Below are positions 20,541-29,304 of a stretch of 64,000 nt of DNA, piece after piece (positions within the stretch are counted from its first letter, which is position 1; every line of letters begins with the position of its first letter). This DNA comes from Tsukamurella ocularis. Its GTDB lineage: Bacteria; Actinomycetota; Actinomycetes; Mycobacteriales; Mycobacteriaceae. The stretch covers positions 62,001 through 126,000 of the forward strand of contig NZ_JANUCJ010000004.1 of the NCBI RefSeq assembly GCF_024807615.1, in the 5' to 3' direction. The notes under the pieces were generated by a model. It ran no database searches. It saw nothing but the letters and a program-made list of their open reading frames with translations, and was not told the origin of the DNA. Position numbers and translations under genes: made by a program.

Positions 20541-21077
20541 ATGACTGACAACGGCACCATCACGACGGTCCCCGGCCGCGAGACCGCGGTCCTGGCGGGC
20601 GGATGTTTCTGGGGCATGCAGGATTTGATTCGTAAGCAGCCGGGCATTGAGAGCACCCGCGTGGGGTACACGGGTGGCGCGAACGATCACGCGACGTACC
20701 GCAATCACCCGGGCCATGCGGAGGCTGTTGAGATCGTCTTCGATCCCGCGACGACCAGCTATCGCGACGTCCTGGAGTTCTTCTTCCAGATCCACGACCC
20801 GTCGACCGTCGACCGGCAGGGAAACGACGTGGGCTCGAGCTACCGCTCGGCGATCTTCCCGCTCGGCGACGAGCAGGAGCGCGTCGCCCGCGACACCATC
20901 GCCGACGTCGACGCCTCCGGCTTGTGGCCGGGCAAGGCCGTGACCACGATCGAGGCGGCGGGCCCGTTCTGGCAGGCCGAACCGGAGCATCAGGACTACC
21001 TGGAGAAGTACCCGGACGGCTACACCTGCCATTTCCCTCGCCCCGGCTGGAAGCTGCCCAAGCGCGCCTCGGCGTGA
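20541..21077 (+). CDS. msrA: peptide-methionine (S)-S-oxide reductase
   Basis: Repairs oxidised methionine in proteins. 178 residues. The catalytic Cys22 lies in GGCFWG, followed by the substrate loop RVGYTGG and the [17 protein letters not shown] block that define MsrA. The ATG at 20541 has GGAAGGAG 6-7 bp upstream. No second-domain MsrB fusion is present. It converges on rsgA with a 15-bp gap. Confidence 0.95.
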   Translation: MTDNGTITTVPGRETAVLAGGCFWGMQDLIRKQPGIESTRVGYTGGANDHATYRNHPGHAEAVEIVFDPATTSYRDVLEFFFQIHDPSTVDRQGNDVGSSYRSAIFPLGDEQERVARDTIADVDASGLWPGKAVTTIEAAGPFWQAEPEHQDYLEKYPDGYTCHFPRPGWKLPKRASA

Positions 21078-21092
21078 GAGCGGAGTAGCGGC

Positions 21093-22085
21093 TCAGGCCC
21101 AGTCGGGCGTGGCGGTCAGGTCGGCCAGCAGGCCGCGGACCGCCATCGCCCGACGGTGCGCGGTCCCGTCGAGCCGGTCCAGCGCGCACTCGGGATCGGC
21201 GGGCGGCCCCTGGTGGGTACAGCCGCGCGGGCAGTCCTCCACAGCCTCTGCGAGGTCGGGGAACGCGGCGACCACGTCGTCGATGGAGATGTGCGCGAGG
21301 CCGAAGCTGCGGATACCTGGGGTGTCGACGACCCAGCCGCCGTCCGGCAGCCACAGTGCGACGGACTGGGTGGACGTGTGTCGCCCCTTCCCGACCCCGG
21401 ACACCACGCCGGTCGCCCGGTTGGCGTCGGGGACGAGGCGGTTGACCAGCGTCGACTTGCCGACTCCGCTGTGCCCGATGAGCGCAGTGACCCGCCCGGT
21501 GAGCAGCTCGTGTGCTGCGTCGAGCGGATCGTCGCGGCCGGCGGCGATCACCGTGAGGTCGAGGTCCGCGAAGGCGGCGGTGAACTCCTCCGCATCGGCG
21601 AGGTCGCCCTTGGTCAGGCACAGCACGGGCGTCAGGCCGCCCGCGTAGGCGGCGATGAGGGTGCGCTCGACGAAGCCGGTCCGCGGGGGCGGGTCGGCCA
21701 GGGCCGTCACGATGAGGAGTTGGTGCGCGTTCGCCACCACGACCCGCTCGTACGGGTCGGTGTCATCGGCCGTGCGTCGCAGCACCGTCGACCTCTCGTC
21801 GACGCGGACGATCCGCGCGAGAGTGTCCTTGCGGCCCGTCAGATCGCCGACGACGCCCACGGAGTCGCCCACCACGATGGGGGAGCGGCCCAGCTCGCGG
21901 GCTCGCATGGCGGTGATGATCCGCTCGGGATCGCCGCCGAGGGCGCAACCCCACCGACCGCGGTCGACGGAGACCACCATCGCCGTCTCGGCGTCGCTGT
22001 GGTCGGGCCGGTTCTTGGTGCGCGGCCGACTGCTCTTGCCCGGGCGCACCCGGACATCGGTCTCGTCGTACTCGCGCTTACCCAA
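21093..22085 (-). CDS. rsgA: ribosome small-subunit biogenesis GTPase RsgA
   Basis: 330 residues; circularly permuted GTPase that checks late 30S assembly. OB-fold first (about 35-110), then G4 TKGD (158-161), G1 GHSGVGKST (204-212) and G3 VDTPG (about 254). The zinc finger DCPRGCTHQGPPADPEC ends the protein. The start is a TTG three bases after the aroA stop, so the two genes are an aroA-rsgA operon, the same pairing as Rv3227-Rv3228. Confidence 0.94.
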   Translation of the reverse strand: MGKREYDETDVRVRPGKSSRPRTKNRPDHSDAETAMVVSVDRGRWGCALGGDPERIITAMRARELGRSPIVVGDSVGVVGDLTGRKDTLARIVRVDERSTVLRRTADDTDPYERVVVANAHQLLIVTALADPPPRTGFVERTLIAAYAGGLTPVLCLTKGDLADAEEFTAAFADLDLTVIAAGRDDPLDAAHELLTGRVTALIGHSGVGKSTLVNRLVPDANRATGVVSGVGKGRHTSTQSVALWLPDGGWVVDTPGIRSFGLAHISIDDVVAAFPDLAEAVEDCPRGCTHQGPPADPECALDRLDGTAHRRAMAVRGLLADLTATPDWA

Positions 22086-22088
22086 GGC

Positions 22089-23378
22089 TCACGATTCGCG
22101 GCCGAGCAGCGTGTGCCAGAGGGCCGGAAAGTCGGGCATCGTCTTGGACGTGGCGGCGATGTCCTCCACCTGCACGCCTGCGGTGACCAGGCCGAGGATC
22201 GCGCCCGCAGTAGACATCCGGTGGTCCGCGTAGCTGTGCCAGACGCCGCCGTGCAGCGTCGCGGGCTCGATGTGCAGGCCGTCCTCGGTCTCGGTGCAGC
22301 GCCCGCCGAGGTTCGTGATCTCGGTGGTCAGGGCCGCGAGGCGGTCGGTCTCGTGGCCGCGCAGGTGCGCGATGCCGCGCAGGTGCGACGGCGAATCCGC
22401 GAGGGCGGCCAGCGCCGCGACGGTGGGCGTGAGCTCGCCGATGTCGCGCAGGTCCCAGTCGACGCCGTGAAGGGCGTCGGTGCCGCGGGCCGTCAGCGCA
22501 CCGTCGGCTTGCGTGACGTCGGTGCCCATCGCGGCGAGGATGTCCGCGAACTGGACGCCCGGCTGGGTGGAGTCCGGGTTCCAATGCGGCACGGTCACGG
22601 TGCCGCCCGTGACCGCGGCCGCCGCCAGGAAGACGGTGGCGTTCGAGAGGTCCGGCTCAACGATCCAGTCGTGCGCGCCGAGCCCGCCCGGCGCGACGCG
22701 CCAGGTGTTCGGCTCGGACGTATCGACCTCGGCGCCGGCGGCGCGCAGCATGTCGACGGTCATCTCGATGTGCGGCATCGACGGCACGGGCTTCCCGTCG
22801 TGGTGCACGGTGACGCCCTCGGTGAAGCTCGGGCCGCTCAGCAGCAGGCCGGAGACGAACTGCGAGCTCGCGGAGGCGTCGATGGTGACGGCGCCGCCCC
22901 GGATCGGGCCGTGGCCGTGGACGGTGAAGGGCAGGCCGTCGCCGTCGATGCGCGCGCCGAGCCCGCGCAGCGCGTCGAGCACGGTGCCCAGGGGCCGTGT
23001 CCTGGCCTGCGGGTCACCGTCGAAGGCGACGGTGCCGCGGGCCCCCGCGGCGAGCGGCGGGAGGAAGCGCATGACGGTGCCGGCGAGGCCGCAGTCGACG
23101 GTGCCACCGTGCATTGCAGCGCCGGTGACCTCAACTGTGGTGTCGGTAACGACGTTGACGTGTGCGCCGAGCGTCTCGAGCGCGCGTGCCATGAGGTCGG
23201 TGTCGCGGCTGCGGAGGGTGTTCGTCAGCGTCGATCGCGACTGTGCCTGTGCCGCAAGGACGTACGCGCGATTGGTGATCGACTTCGAGCCGGGGAGCGC
23301 GACAGTGCCCGTCACCGGACCTGCGGCGAAGGGCGCGGGCCATAGCTCCAACTGCTCCACGCGCACATCCTTGCACAT
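22089..23378 (-). CDS. aroA: 3-phosphoshikimate 1-carboxyvinyltransferase (EPSP synthase)
   Basis: Sixth step of the shikimate pathway: transfers enolpyruvate from PEP to shikimate-3-phosphate. 429 residues. [11 protein letters not shown] (about 29-39), the GLAGTVMRF loop, the catalytic region [12 protein letters not shown] and [10 protein letters not shown], and the C-terminal [10 protein letters not shown] are all visible. The ATG at 23378 is taken; an in-frame GTG at 23363 would give a start nearer the usual N-terminus. The GLAGTVMRF loop differs from the usual NAGTAMR of class I enzymes. Divergent from the secreted protein gene. Confidence 0.95.
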   Translation of the reverse strand: MCKDVRVEQLELWPAPFAAGPVTGTVALPGSKSITNRAYVLAAQAQSRSTLTNTLRSRDTDLMARALETLGAHVNVVTDTTVEVTGAAMHGGTVDCGLAGTVMRFLPPLAAGARGTVAFDGDPQARTRPLGTVLDALRGLGARIDGDGLPFTVHGHGPIRGGAVTIDASASSQFVSGLLLSGPSFTEGVTVHHDGKPVPSMPHIEMTVDMLRAAGAEVDTSEPNTWRVAPGGLGAHDWIVEPDLSNATVFLAAAAVTGGTVTVPHWNPDSTQPGVQFADILAAMGTDVTQADGALTARGTDALHGVDWDLRDIGELTPTVAALAALADSPSHLRGIAHLRGHETDRLAALTTEITNLGGRCTETEDGLHIEPATLHGGVWHSYADHRMSTAGAILGLVTAGVQVEDIAATSKTMPDFPALWHTLLGRES

Positions 23379-23447
23379 GAGGGTGGCCTCACCGCGTGCT
23401 ACCTTGCTGGGCGGAACAGGTCAGGTCATCACCGCCGGGAGATCTCG

Positions 23448-24317
23448 ATGAAGCGCACTCGCACGTTCGTGGGCAGGACCGTCGTGTCGGTCGCCGCCGT
23501 CGCCACCCTTGCGGGTGTTCTGGCTCCGGTCGCATCGGCCGATCCCAAGCCCGGCGATCCGAAGCCGGCTGCCGCGCCGACCAACAGGGCGGGCGAACTG
23601 ATCATCGGCTCCGGCAACCTCCCCGATGGCATGAGCTTCGGCGGCGCAGTGCTCTCCGGCGCTGCTGCGGGCTGGAATGGCGCGTGGGCGTCGCTGAACC
23701 GCGCGGCCGTCACGCCGGCCGAGTGCAAGGTGCTGTACGCGGGCCTGCCCATCCCGAAGGGCACCGACACCGCGCAGACCAATGGCTCCATCCGCGGTGT
23801 GAACTGGTCGATGGTGGTCTCCAAGTTCGCCATGGACGTCGCGCCCCTGCGCGCCGCCCTGCCCAAGTGCGGCACCTTCAAGGCCGTCCGCGACGGCGTT
23901 TCCACCGAGGTCAGCGTGCGTTCGATCGCGGTCACCGGCGCGCCCGACGGCCTGGGCCTCGAGTTCACCACCAAGACCAAGCGCGGTAATCAGGTCGAGT
24001 ACCTGCAGTCGCGGCAGTACACGGCGGTCGTCAACGGCGTCACCATGTCGCTGCGCGGTGGCCGTCAGTCCCGCGAGCCCGCGCCGTTCGTCGGTGCCGA
24101 CGACCAGCTGGCCGTCGACCTGCTGGGCGTGCAGATCGCCATCCTGAAGAACCCGCCGAAGCCCGCGGTCGCCGCCCCTGCGCCCGCCGCGAGCGGTTCC
24201 GCCACGCCGGCCGCCCCGGCCGCGTCCGCGAAGCCGGGCGCCCCGTCGGCGAAGCCCGCGGCCCCGGCCGCTAAGCCGGCCGCGGCGTCGTCGTCCGCGG
24301 CGAAGCCCGCGCGCTGA
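23448..24317 (+). CDS. secreted hypothetical protein with Ala/Pro/Lys tail
   Basis: 289 residues. The Sec signal peptide ends near APVASAD (about 30). The mature domain (about 45-230) has two cysteines in TPAECKVLYAGLP and ALPKCGTF that could pair outside the cell; the fold recalls actinobacterial sensor-type extracytoplasmic domains, but I do not recognise the family. A tail of about 60 residues is built from Ala, Pro, Ser and Lys only, which suggests a cell-wall-spanning or flexible region. Preceded by a Shine-Dalgarno GGGAG. Confidence 0.7.
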   Translation: MKRTRTFVGRTVVSVAAVATLAGVLAPVASADPKPGDPKPAAAPTNRAGELIIGSGNLPDGMSFGGAVLSGAAAGWNGAWASLNRAAVTPAECKVLYAGLPIPKGTDTAQTNGSIRGVNWSMVVSKFAMDVAPLRAALPKCGTFKAVRDGVSTEVSVRSIAVTGAPDGLGLEFTTKTKRGNQVEYLQSRQYTAVVNGVTMSLRGGRQSREPAPFVGADDQLAVDLLGVQIAILKNPPKPAVAAPAPAASGSATPAAPAASAKPGAPSAKPAAPAAKPAAASSSAAKPAR

Positions 24318-24343
24318 TCCCTGAACTAACGTTCAGGTAGTCT
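24314..24343 (+). promoter_or_regulatory. SoxR box and soxR promoter
   Basis: An 18-bp perfect dyad CCTGAAC-TAAC-GTTCAGG at 24320-24337, close to the known SoxR box. It fills the spacer between CTGATC (24314-24319) and TAGTCT (24338-24343), the over-long spacer geometry of MerR-family promoters. The start codon at 24351 is where transcription should begin, so the soxR mRNA is probably leaderless. Confidence 0.75.
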
Positions 24344-24350
24344 CGACGGG

Positions 24351-24803
24351 GTGGAGACCACCCGGGAGTTCAGCGTCGGCCAGTTGTCGGCGCGCAGCGG
24401 CGTCGCGGTGTCCGCGCTGCACTTCTACGAGCGCGAGGGCCTGATCTCCGCGCGGCGTACCTCCGGCAACCAGCGCAGATACCCGCGGGAGATGCTGCGC
24501 CGGGTCGCCTTCATCCGGATCAGCCACCGCGTGGGCATCCCCCTCGCGACGATCCGCGACGCCCTCGCCGAGCTGCCCGACGGCCGCACGCCAACGAAGG
24601 CGGATTGGGAGCGGCTGTCGCAGCACTGGCACGACGACCTCTCGCACCGGATCGACGAACTCACCCGGCTGCGTGACAACCTCACCGACTGCATCGGCTG
24701 CGGCTGCCTGTCCATGGCTTCCTGCGCCCTCGCGAACCCCCACGACGCCCTCGCCACCACTGGCGCCGGTCCGCGCCGTGTGTTCGACGAGTTCCAGGCC
24801 TGA
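24351..24803 (+). CDS. soxR: redox-sensitive MerR-family regulator SoxR
   Basis: 150 residues. Winged helix with FSVGQLSARSGVAVSALHFYEREGLI, a long dimerisation helix and the [2Fe-2S] motif CIGCGCLSMASC (C-x2-C-x-C-x5-C). Oxidation of the cluster by redox-active compounds activates target promoters. In actinomycetes SoxR controls genes for handling redox-active metabolites, not a soxS gene. The box at its own promoter indicates autoregulation. No classical target is adjacent. Confidence 0.93.
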   Translation: METTREFSVGQLSARSGVAVSALHFYEREGLISARRTSGNQRRYPREMLRRVAFIRISHRVGIPLATIRDALAELPDGRTPTKADWERLSQHWHDDLSHRIDELTRLRDNLTDCIGCGCLSMASCALANPHDALATTGAGPRRVFDEFQA

Positions 24804-24846
24804 CGCACGGCCCGAACCTGTCAGTGCCCCGTCGTACCCTGAGGGC

Positions 24847-25605
24847 ATGTGCGGACGCTACGCGGTGACCACCGATCCGGCGCTGTTGGCGGCGGAGATC
24901 GACGCGGAAAACGAGACGGAGGGCACGGAGCTGGACGTGCCGGGCTTCAACGTCGCGCCCACGACGAACATCGTCACCGTCGTCTCCAGGCACTCGCGGG
25001 AGGCGCCGGACGACCCCGCCACGCGTCGGCTGCGCGCCATGCGGTGGGGTCTGCTCCCGCACTGGCAGAAGGCGCTGGGCGGCCCGCCGCTGTTCAATGC
25101 GCGGGCGGAGTCCGTCGACGAGAAGCCGGCCTTCCGCACCGCGATCAAGTCCAAGCGCTGCCTGATCCCGATGGATGGCTGGTACGAGTGGCAGGTGCTC
25201 GACCCAGACGCGAAGAAGCCGCGCAAGCAGCCCACGTACCTCACCCCGGTCGACGGGACACGCATGTACATCGCCGGGCTGTGGTCCGTCTGGCGGCCCG
25301 CCGGCGCGGGGCTGGACGTGCCGCCTACCTTGTCGGCGACGGTGCTGACCACCGACGCGGTGGGCCCGCTCCGCACGGTGCACGACCGGATGCCGCTGGT
25401 CCTCACACCCGACGCCTTCGACGAATGGCTGAACCCCGACGGCCCGGTCGACCCTGCGCTGCTGTCTCCGCCCGCGCTCGAGGTGGCGGAGCGGATCGAG
25501 ATCCGGCCGGTGTCCGCTCTGGTCAATGCCGTCGCCAACACCGGCCCCGAACTGATCGAGCGCGTCGAGCCCGGCAGTGAACCAGGCCAGCTCAGTCTCC
25601 TGTAG
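24847..25605 (+). CDS. SRAP domain protein (YedK/HMCES family)
   Basis: 252 residues. SRAP proteins crosslink to abasic sites in single-stranded DNA and protect them. Cys2 of the start MCGRY is the crosslinking nucleophile after Met removal; the family signatures FNVAPT, MRWGLLPHW, FNARAESV with catalytic Glu, CLIPMDGWYEW and HDRMPLVL are all present. No other gene clearly belongs with it; it converges on a hotdog-fold gene. Confidence 0.92.
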   Translation: MCGRYAVTTDPALLAAEIDAENETEGTELDVPGFNVAPTTNIVTVVSRHSREAPDDPATRRLRAMRWGLLPHWQKALGGPPLFNARAESVDEKPAFRTAIKSKRCLIPMDGWYEWQVLDPDAKKPRKQPTYLTPVDGTRMYIAGLWSVWRPAGAGLDVPPTLSATVLTTDAVGPLRTVHDRMPLVLTPDAFDEWLNPDGPVDPALLSPPALEVAERIEIRPVSALVNAVANTGPELIERVEPGSEPGQLSLL

Positions 25606-25613
25606 CGACGGCG

Positions 25614-26138
25614 TCAGGTCAGTTGCTGGGTGAGCGGCCCCGTGCCGAACAGCATGACGTTCTCGACCACTGCTTCGTCGAGCGCTGGTCCCTCGACGGC
25701 GTCTCCGAGGTAGACGATGTGACTGGTCCCGATGATCCGGGTCTCGCCATCCACGACGGCACCGCTCTCGACGGTGAAGAAGTCGGCACCGCCGCGCTGT
25801 CCGTGATCGGTGATCCGCGCGCCGATGTCGATGCGCTCGCCGATGAGTGGGTGCCCGTGATAGCGGTAGGACTGCCCGGCGTGCAGGATCCGGGACATGT
25901 TGGGACTGCTGATGGACGCGGCGACGAGTGCGGCCACCGCGTGGAGCATCGGTGCGGCGACCAGCGTGGCGGGAACCGGGGTGTCCCGGGGTGGCACGCC
26001 GAGGCTCTCCCATGGCGTGTGCCAGCACCGCGTCGCGCGCCCGAATGCTCGTACGCCCTCGGTCGTGACTTCGAAGGCGCTGGGGTACCACACATCCCAT
26101 CGGTCATGAGAGGGCGTTCCAATGTTTCTATCAGTCAC
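25614..26138 (-). CDS. hotdog-fold protein, FAS1-like dehydratase domain
   Basis: 174 residues from a GTG. The segment LHAGQSYRYHGHPLIGERIDIGARITDH matches the N-terminal domain of MaoC-type dehydratases such as HadA/HadC, which usually act as partners of a catalytic hotdog subunit. The catalytic Asp/His pair of MaoC hydratases is not obvious. Likely role: acyl-thioester binding, dehydratase or thioesterase; uncertain. No partner gene is adjacent. Confidence 0.6.
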   Translation of the reverse strand: MTDRNIGTPSHDRWDVWYPSAFEVTTEGVRAFGRATRCWHTPWESLGVPPRDTPVPATLVAAPMLHAVAALVAASISSPNMSRILHAGQSYRYHGHPLIGERIDIGARITDHGQRGGADFFTVESGAVVDGETRIIGTSHIVYLGDAVEGPALDEAVVENVMLFGTGPLTQQLT

Positions 26139-26269
26139 TCATTGTTTGTAGCGGAAACCGGGACGCAGGTTCAACGTGAACCGCGCGCTGTGGGTGATCC
26201 GTGTCCAACGACACAGGGGGTTCGCCGCCGACGACGTCGGTGCGCGCCGCCTCGCTTCGTCGCGGTGGT

Positions 26270-26629
26270 TCAGAGCAGTCGCACGATGACGCCGGTCACC
26301 GCCGCGAAGAACGCGCCGAGTCCGTACGCGTGGAAGAGAGCCCCGCGGCCGAGGGGACCGGCGTCGAACCGGCCTGCCCAGTGCTCCGCCCTGGCCCATC
26401 CGACCAGTGCGATCAGGGAGTAGACCAGGATGCTCAGCGGCTGCAGGACGGACATCTGCTGGGCGGTAGTGACAATTCCCGCGAGCACGCCCGCGACGAA
26501 GCCCGCCCACGCACTCCAGCCGGGCAACCGGGCGCGGAGGAGGCCGAGGAAGGGCGCCGCGATCGCCGTCACCGCGAAGACGACCACCGCGCCGGTGGTC
26601 GGGGTGAAGAAGCCGCCGCCGGAACTCAT
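26270..26629 (-). CDS. small integral membrane protein
   Basis: 119 residues with about four predicted membrane segments (near 12-30, 38-56, 62-78 and 97-117). Its ATG at 26629 has AGGAGG 6 bp upstream. Family not recognised with confidence; no charged active-site motif seen. Lies between the hotdog protein and the aldehyde dehydrogenase with gaps of 130 bp on each side. Confidence 0.65.
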   Translation of the reverse strand: MSSGGGFFTPTTGAVVVFAVTAIAAPFLGLLRARLPGWSAWAGFVAGVLAGIVTTAQQMSVLQPLSILVYSLIALVGWARAEHWAGRFDAGPLGRGALFHAYGLGAFFAAVTGVIVRLL

Positions 26630-26725
26630 CTTTGCCTCCTCGCATGATCAGGGTGTACTCACCTGATTGTACGTATCGCTAAAGTGGCAGTCACGGCGCG
26701 AAGAAGGGCACGCTGGGGTCGCGAC

Positions 26726-26757
26726 GGGCGGTCCTCGGTTCCGCCGAAGGACCGCCC
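26726..26757 (-). terminator. terminator of the aldehyde dehydrogenase gene
   Basis: Inverted repeat GGGCGGTCCT / AGGACCGCCC with a further CGG...CCG pairing inside, 8 bp beyond the stop of the minus-strand dehydrogenase. Confidence 0.65.
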
Positions 26758-26764
26758 CGCAGAC

Positions 26765-28117
26765 CTACTTGATGGTGCGGATCAGCTTCTTGTTGAGGAA
26801 CTCCTCGATGCCCAGCGGGCCCATCTCGCGGCCGAAGCCGGAACGCTTCACGCCGCCGAAGGGCAGCTCGGCGCCCTCGGCGAGCACTCCGTTGACGAAG
26901 ACCATGCCGGCCTGGATGCCGTCGGCGATGCGGGCCGCCTGCTCCGGGTCGGTGGTGAAGACGTACGAGCCGAGGCCGAACGGGGTGTCGTTCGCGAGCG
27001 CCAGCGCCTCGCCCTCGCCCGCCACGCGGTAGACGGTGGCGACGGGCCCGAACAGCTCCTGCCGGAACGCCGGGTTGTCCTCGGTGACGTTCGTGAGCAC
27101 GGCGGGCGGGAAGAAGGCGCCGTCGCGGCGGCCCTCGATGGCGAGGTTCGCCCCGGCCTCCACGGCCTGATTGACCTGCTGCTCCAGCCCGATCGCCGCT
27201 CGCTCGGAGGACAGCGGCGCGATCCCGTCGCCCGCGGCGAGCAGCTTGCCGGTGAACTTCGCGAGGAAGTCGTCGTAGAGGTCCGCGTGCACGATGAACC
27301 GCTTCGCCGCGTTGCAGGACTGGCCGGTGTTGTCGAGGCGCCCGGCGACGGCGGCATCGACGGTCGCGTCCAGGTCGTCGGTCGAGAGCACGATGAACGG
27401 ATCCGAGCCGCCCAGTTCCAGTACGCACTTCTTGAGGTTGCGGCCGGCGACCTCCGCGACCGCAGCCCCGGCGCGCTCCGAGCCGGTCAGCGAGACCGCG
27501 GCGACCCGCGGGTCCGCGATGATGTCGGACGCCTGCTCGTTGCTGACGCGGATGTTGACGTACGCGCCTGAGGGCAGGCCCGCCTCGTCGAAGATCAGCT
27601 GCATCGCCTCTGCCGACTCGGGGCACTGCGGCGCGTGCTTGAGCAGGATCGTGTTGCCCGCGGCGAGGTTCGGCCCGGCGAACCGCGCCACCTGGTAGTA
27701 GGGGAAGTTCCACGGCATGATCCCGAACAGCACGCCGATGGGGGAGCGGCGGATCACCGCGGTGCCGTCGCCCTCGAGCAGATCCAGCGGCTGGTCGGCG
27801 AGGAACTTCTCCGCGTTGTCGGCGTAGTAGGTGTAGATCGCGGCGGAGAAGTCCACCTCGCCGAGCGCGTCCTCGAGCGGCTTGCCCATCTCCCGCTGGA
27901 TGATCCCGGCGAGCATCTCACGGCGCTCGGTGTGCAGTTCCGCGACGCGCCGCACCAGGGCGGCCCGCTCGGAGACCGTCGACTCCCGCGGCCACGTCCG
28001 GGCGGCGCGGGACGCCGCGTCGATGGCCGCCTCGACCTCGGAAGGCTCCGCGGTGGGGTACGTCTGCAGCACCTCGCCGGTGGCGGGGTCGGTCACGGCG
28101 TACTGGATGTCGGGCAT
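26765..28117 (-). CDS. NAD(P)-dependent succinate-semialdehyde dehydrogenase family
   Basis: 450 residues. Aldehyde dehydrogenase with the general base Glu234 in LELGGSDPF and nucleophile Cys268 in NTGQSCNAAKR, plus FGIMPWNFPY (132-140) of the succinate-semialdehyde subfamily. It oxidises succinate semialdehyde or a similar aldehyde to the acid, for example in GABA use or 2-oxoglutarate bypass. The start MPDIQYAVTDPATGEV is the expected one. Exact substrate not shown by sequence; no GABA transaminase is nearby. Confidence 0.88.
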   Translation of the reverse strand: MPDIQYAVTDPATGEVLQTYPTAEPSEVEAAIDAASRAARTWPRESTVSERAALVRRVAELHTERREMLAGIIQREMGKPLEDALGEVDFSAAIYTYYADNAEKFLADQPLDLLEGDGTAVIRRSPIGVLFGIMPWNFPYYQVARFAGPNLAAGNTILLKHAPQCPESAEAMQLIFDEAGLPSGAYVNIRVSNEQASDIIADPRVAAVSLTGSERAGAAVAEVAGRNLKKCVLELGGSDPFIVLSTDDLDATVDAAVAGRLDNTGQSCNAAKRFIVHADLYDDFLAKFTGKLLAAGDGIAPLSSERAAIGLEQQVNQAVEAGANLAIEGRRDGAFFPPAVLTNVTEDNPAFRQELFGPVATVYRVAGEGEALALANDTPFGLGSYVFTTDPEQAARIADGIQAGMVFVNGVLAEGAELPFGGVKRSGFGREMGPLGIEEFLNKKLIRTIK

Positions 28118-28198
28118 CGTCGGATCTCCTTGTGGGGGACGGGAACGGTTCGCCTCCCACGATAGGCACCTTCGACGGCGTCCGCGCCCGGACCGCGA

Positions 28199-28591
28199 CT
28201 ACTGCCAGGCGAAGAGCTGCACCTGGTAGCCGTCGGGGTCGAGCACGCCCGCGTAGCGCTGTCCCCATGGAGCGTCGAACGGGTCCATGGCGCTCGGGCT
28301 GCCCGCGGCGACGAGGTCCGCGTGCACCTCGTCGACCACCGCCGGCGAGGCGCACTTCACACACAGCGTCGCGTTCTGGCCCGGCTGCTTCACCCAGTCG
28401 GGCTCCATCGAGCGGATCACCGCGACGGAGTCCCACATCAGCCGCATCCCGCCGGGCAGCTCCGCCTCCACGTGCGGTTGGTCCTCGGCGCCGTCGGGGA
28501 TGTCGAGTCCCAGCCGGCGGTAGAAGTCCAGGGATGCGGGTAGGTCCTCGGTCACCATCCCGATGGCGTCGAAACGCAGTCGCTCTGTCAT
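28199..28591 (-). CDS. VOC (glyoxalase/bleomycin resistance) family protein
   Basis: 130 residues. Two beta-alpha-beta-beta-beta modules: AIGMVTEDLPASLDFYRRLG and the second starting near TLCVKCASPAVVDEVHADL, ending FDAPWGQRYAGVLDPDGYQVQLFAW. Possible metal ligands are in the HVEAEL and GYQV segments. VOC proteins range from dioxygenases to antibiotic binders; function cannot be named. It is divergent from an AraC-type regulator whose start is 60 bp away, so that protein probably controls it. Confidence 0.85.
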   Translation of the reverse strand: MTERLRFDAIGMVTEDLPASLDFYRRLGLDIPDGAEDQPHVEAELPGGMRLMWDSVAVIRSMEPDWVKQPGQNATLCVKCASPAVVDEVHADLVAAGSPSAMDPFDAPWGQRYAGVLDPDGYQVQLFAWQ

Positions 28592-28650
28592 GCCGCCACC
28601 GTATGTCGCGCCGCGGCCCGTGTCTTGAACGTTTCGGACATACTCGAATC

Positions 28651-29304
28651 GTGTACAGCGAGTGGCCGTCGCCGGTCCCCGGGGCGATCCGGTGGACCTC
28701 GGTGGGCGGCGCCGAGCCGGCGCTGATCCTGCCGGACGGGTGCATGGATGTCATCGTCGTCGACGGTGCGCCGATCGTCGCGGGCCCGGACGCCGTCGCA
28801 GCCCGCACCACCGGGTTCGACGGTGCGCGGATCGACGGCCTGCGCTTCCCCTCCGGGATGCTGCCCCAGCTGCTGGGGATCGCCGCCGACGAGCTCACCG
28901 GGAGGCGTGTCGGCCTGTCGGATATAGTGTCGCACAGAAGGATTCCGCGCATCTCCGATCCGGAAGGGATCGCGGCGGCTCTGCTCGACGGGGTCGACCT
29001 GGATCGGCGGATCGGTGCGGTCGCCGCGCGGCTGAGGGCGGGACGCACCGTCGGGGATGTCGCGGCGGAGACAGGGCTCGCGGAGCGGGCGCTGCACCGC
29101 CTGGCCCGGCGATCCTTCGGGTACGGCCCCAAGACCCTTGCGCGGATCCAGCGCTTCCAGCGCGCTCTCGGTCCGATCCGCGCCGGCCGCGCTATGGCGG
29201 AGGTCGCGGCCGCGTCGGGCTACGCCGACCAGGCCCACCTGACCCGGGAGGTCCGCGCGCTCACGGGTGCCACGCCCACGGCGCTGCGCGTGGTTACCAG
29301 TTGA
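28651..29304 (+). CDS. AraC-family transcriptional regulator
   Basis: 217 residues from the GTG at 28651. The N-terminal domain (about 1-110) with ALILPDGCMDVIV is of the DUF6597 type. The C-terminal AraC HTH has TVGDVAAETGLAERALHRLARRSFGYGPKTL and MAEVAAASGYADQAHLTREVRALTGATP. Divergent from the VOC gene and likely to regulate it. Its 3' end overlaps the convergent SDR gene by 11 bp. Confidence 0.88.
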   Translation: MYSEWPSPVPGAIRWTSVGGAEPALILPDGCMDVIVVDGAPIVAGPDAVAARTTGFDGARIDGLRFPSGMLPQLLGIAADELTGRRVGLSDIVSHRRIPRISDPEGIAAALLDGVDLDRRIGAVAARLRAGRTVGDVAAETGLAERALHRLARRSFGYGPKTLARIQRFQRALGPIRAGRAMAEVAAASGYADQAHLTREVRALTGATPTALRVVTS

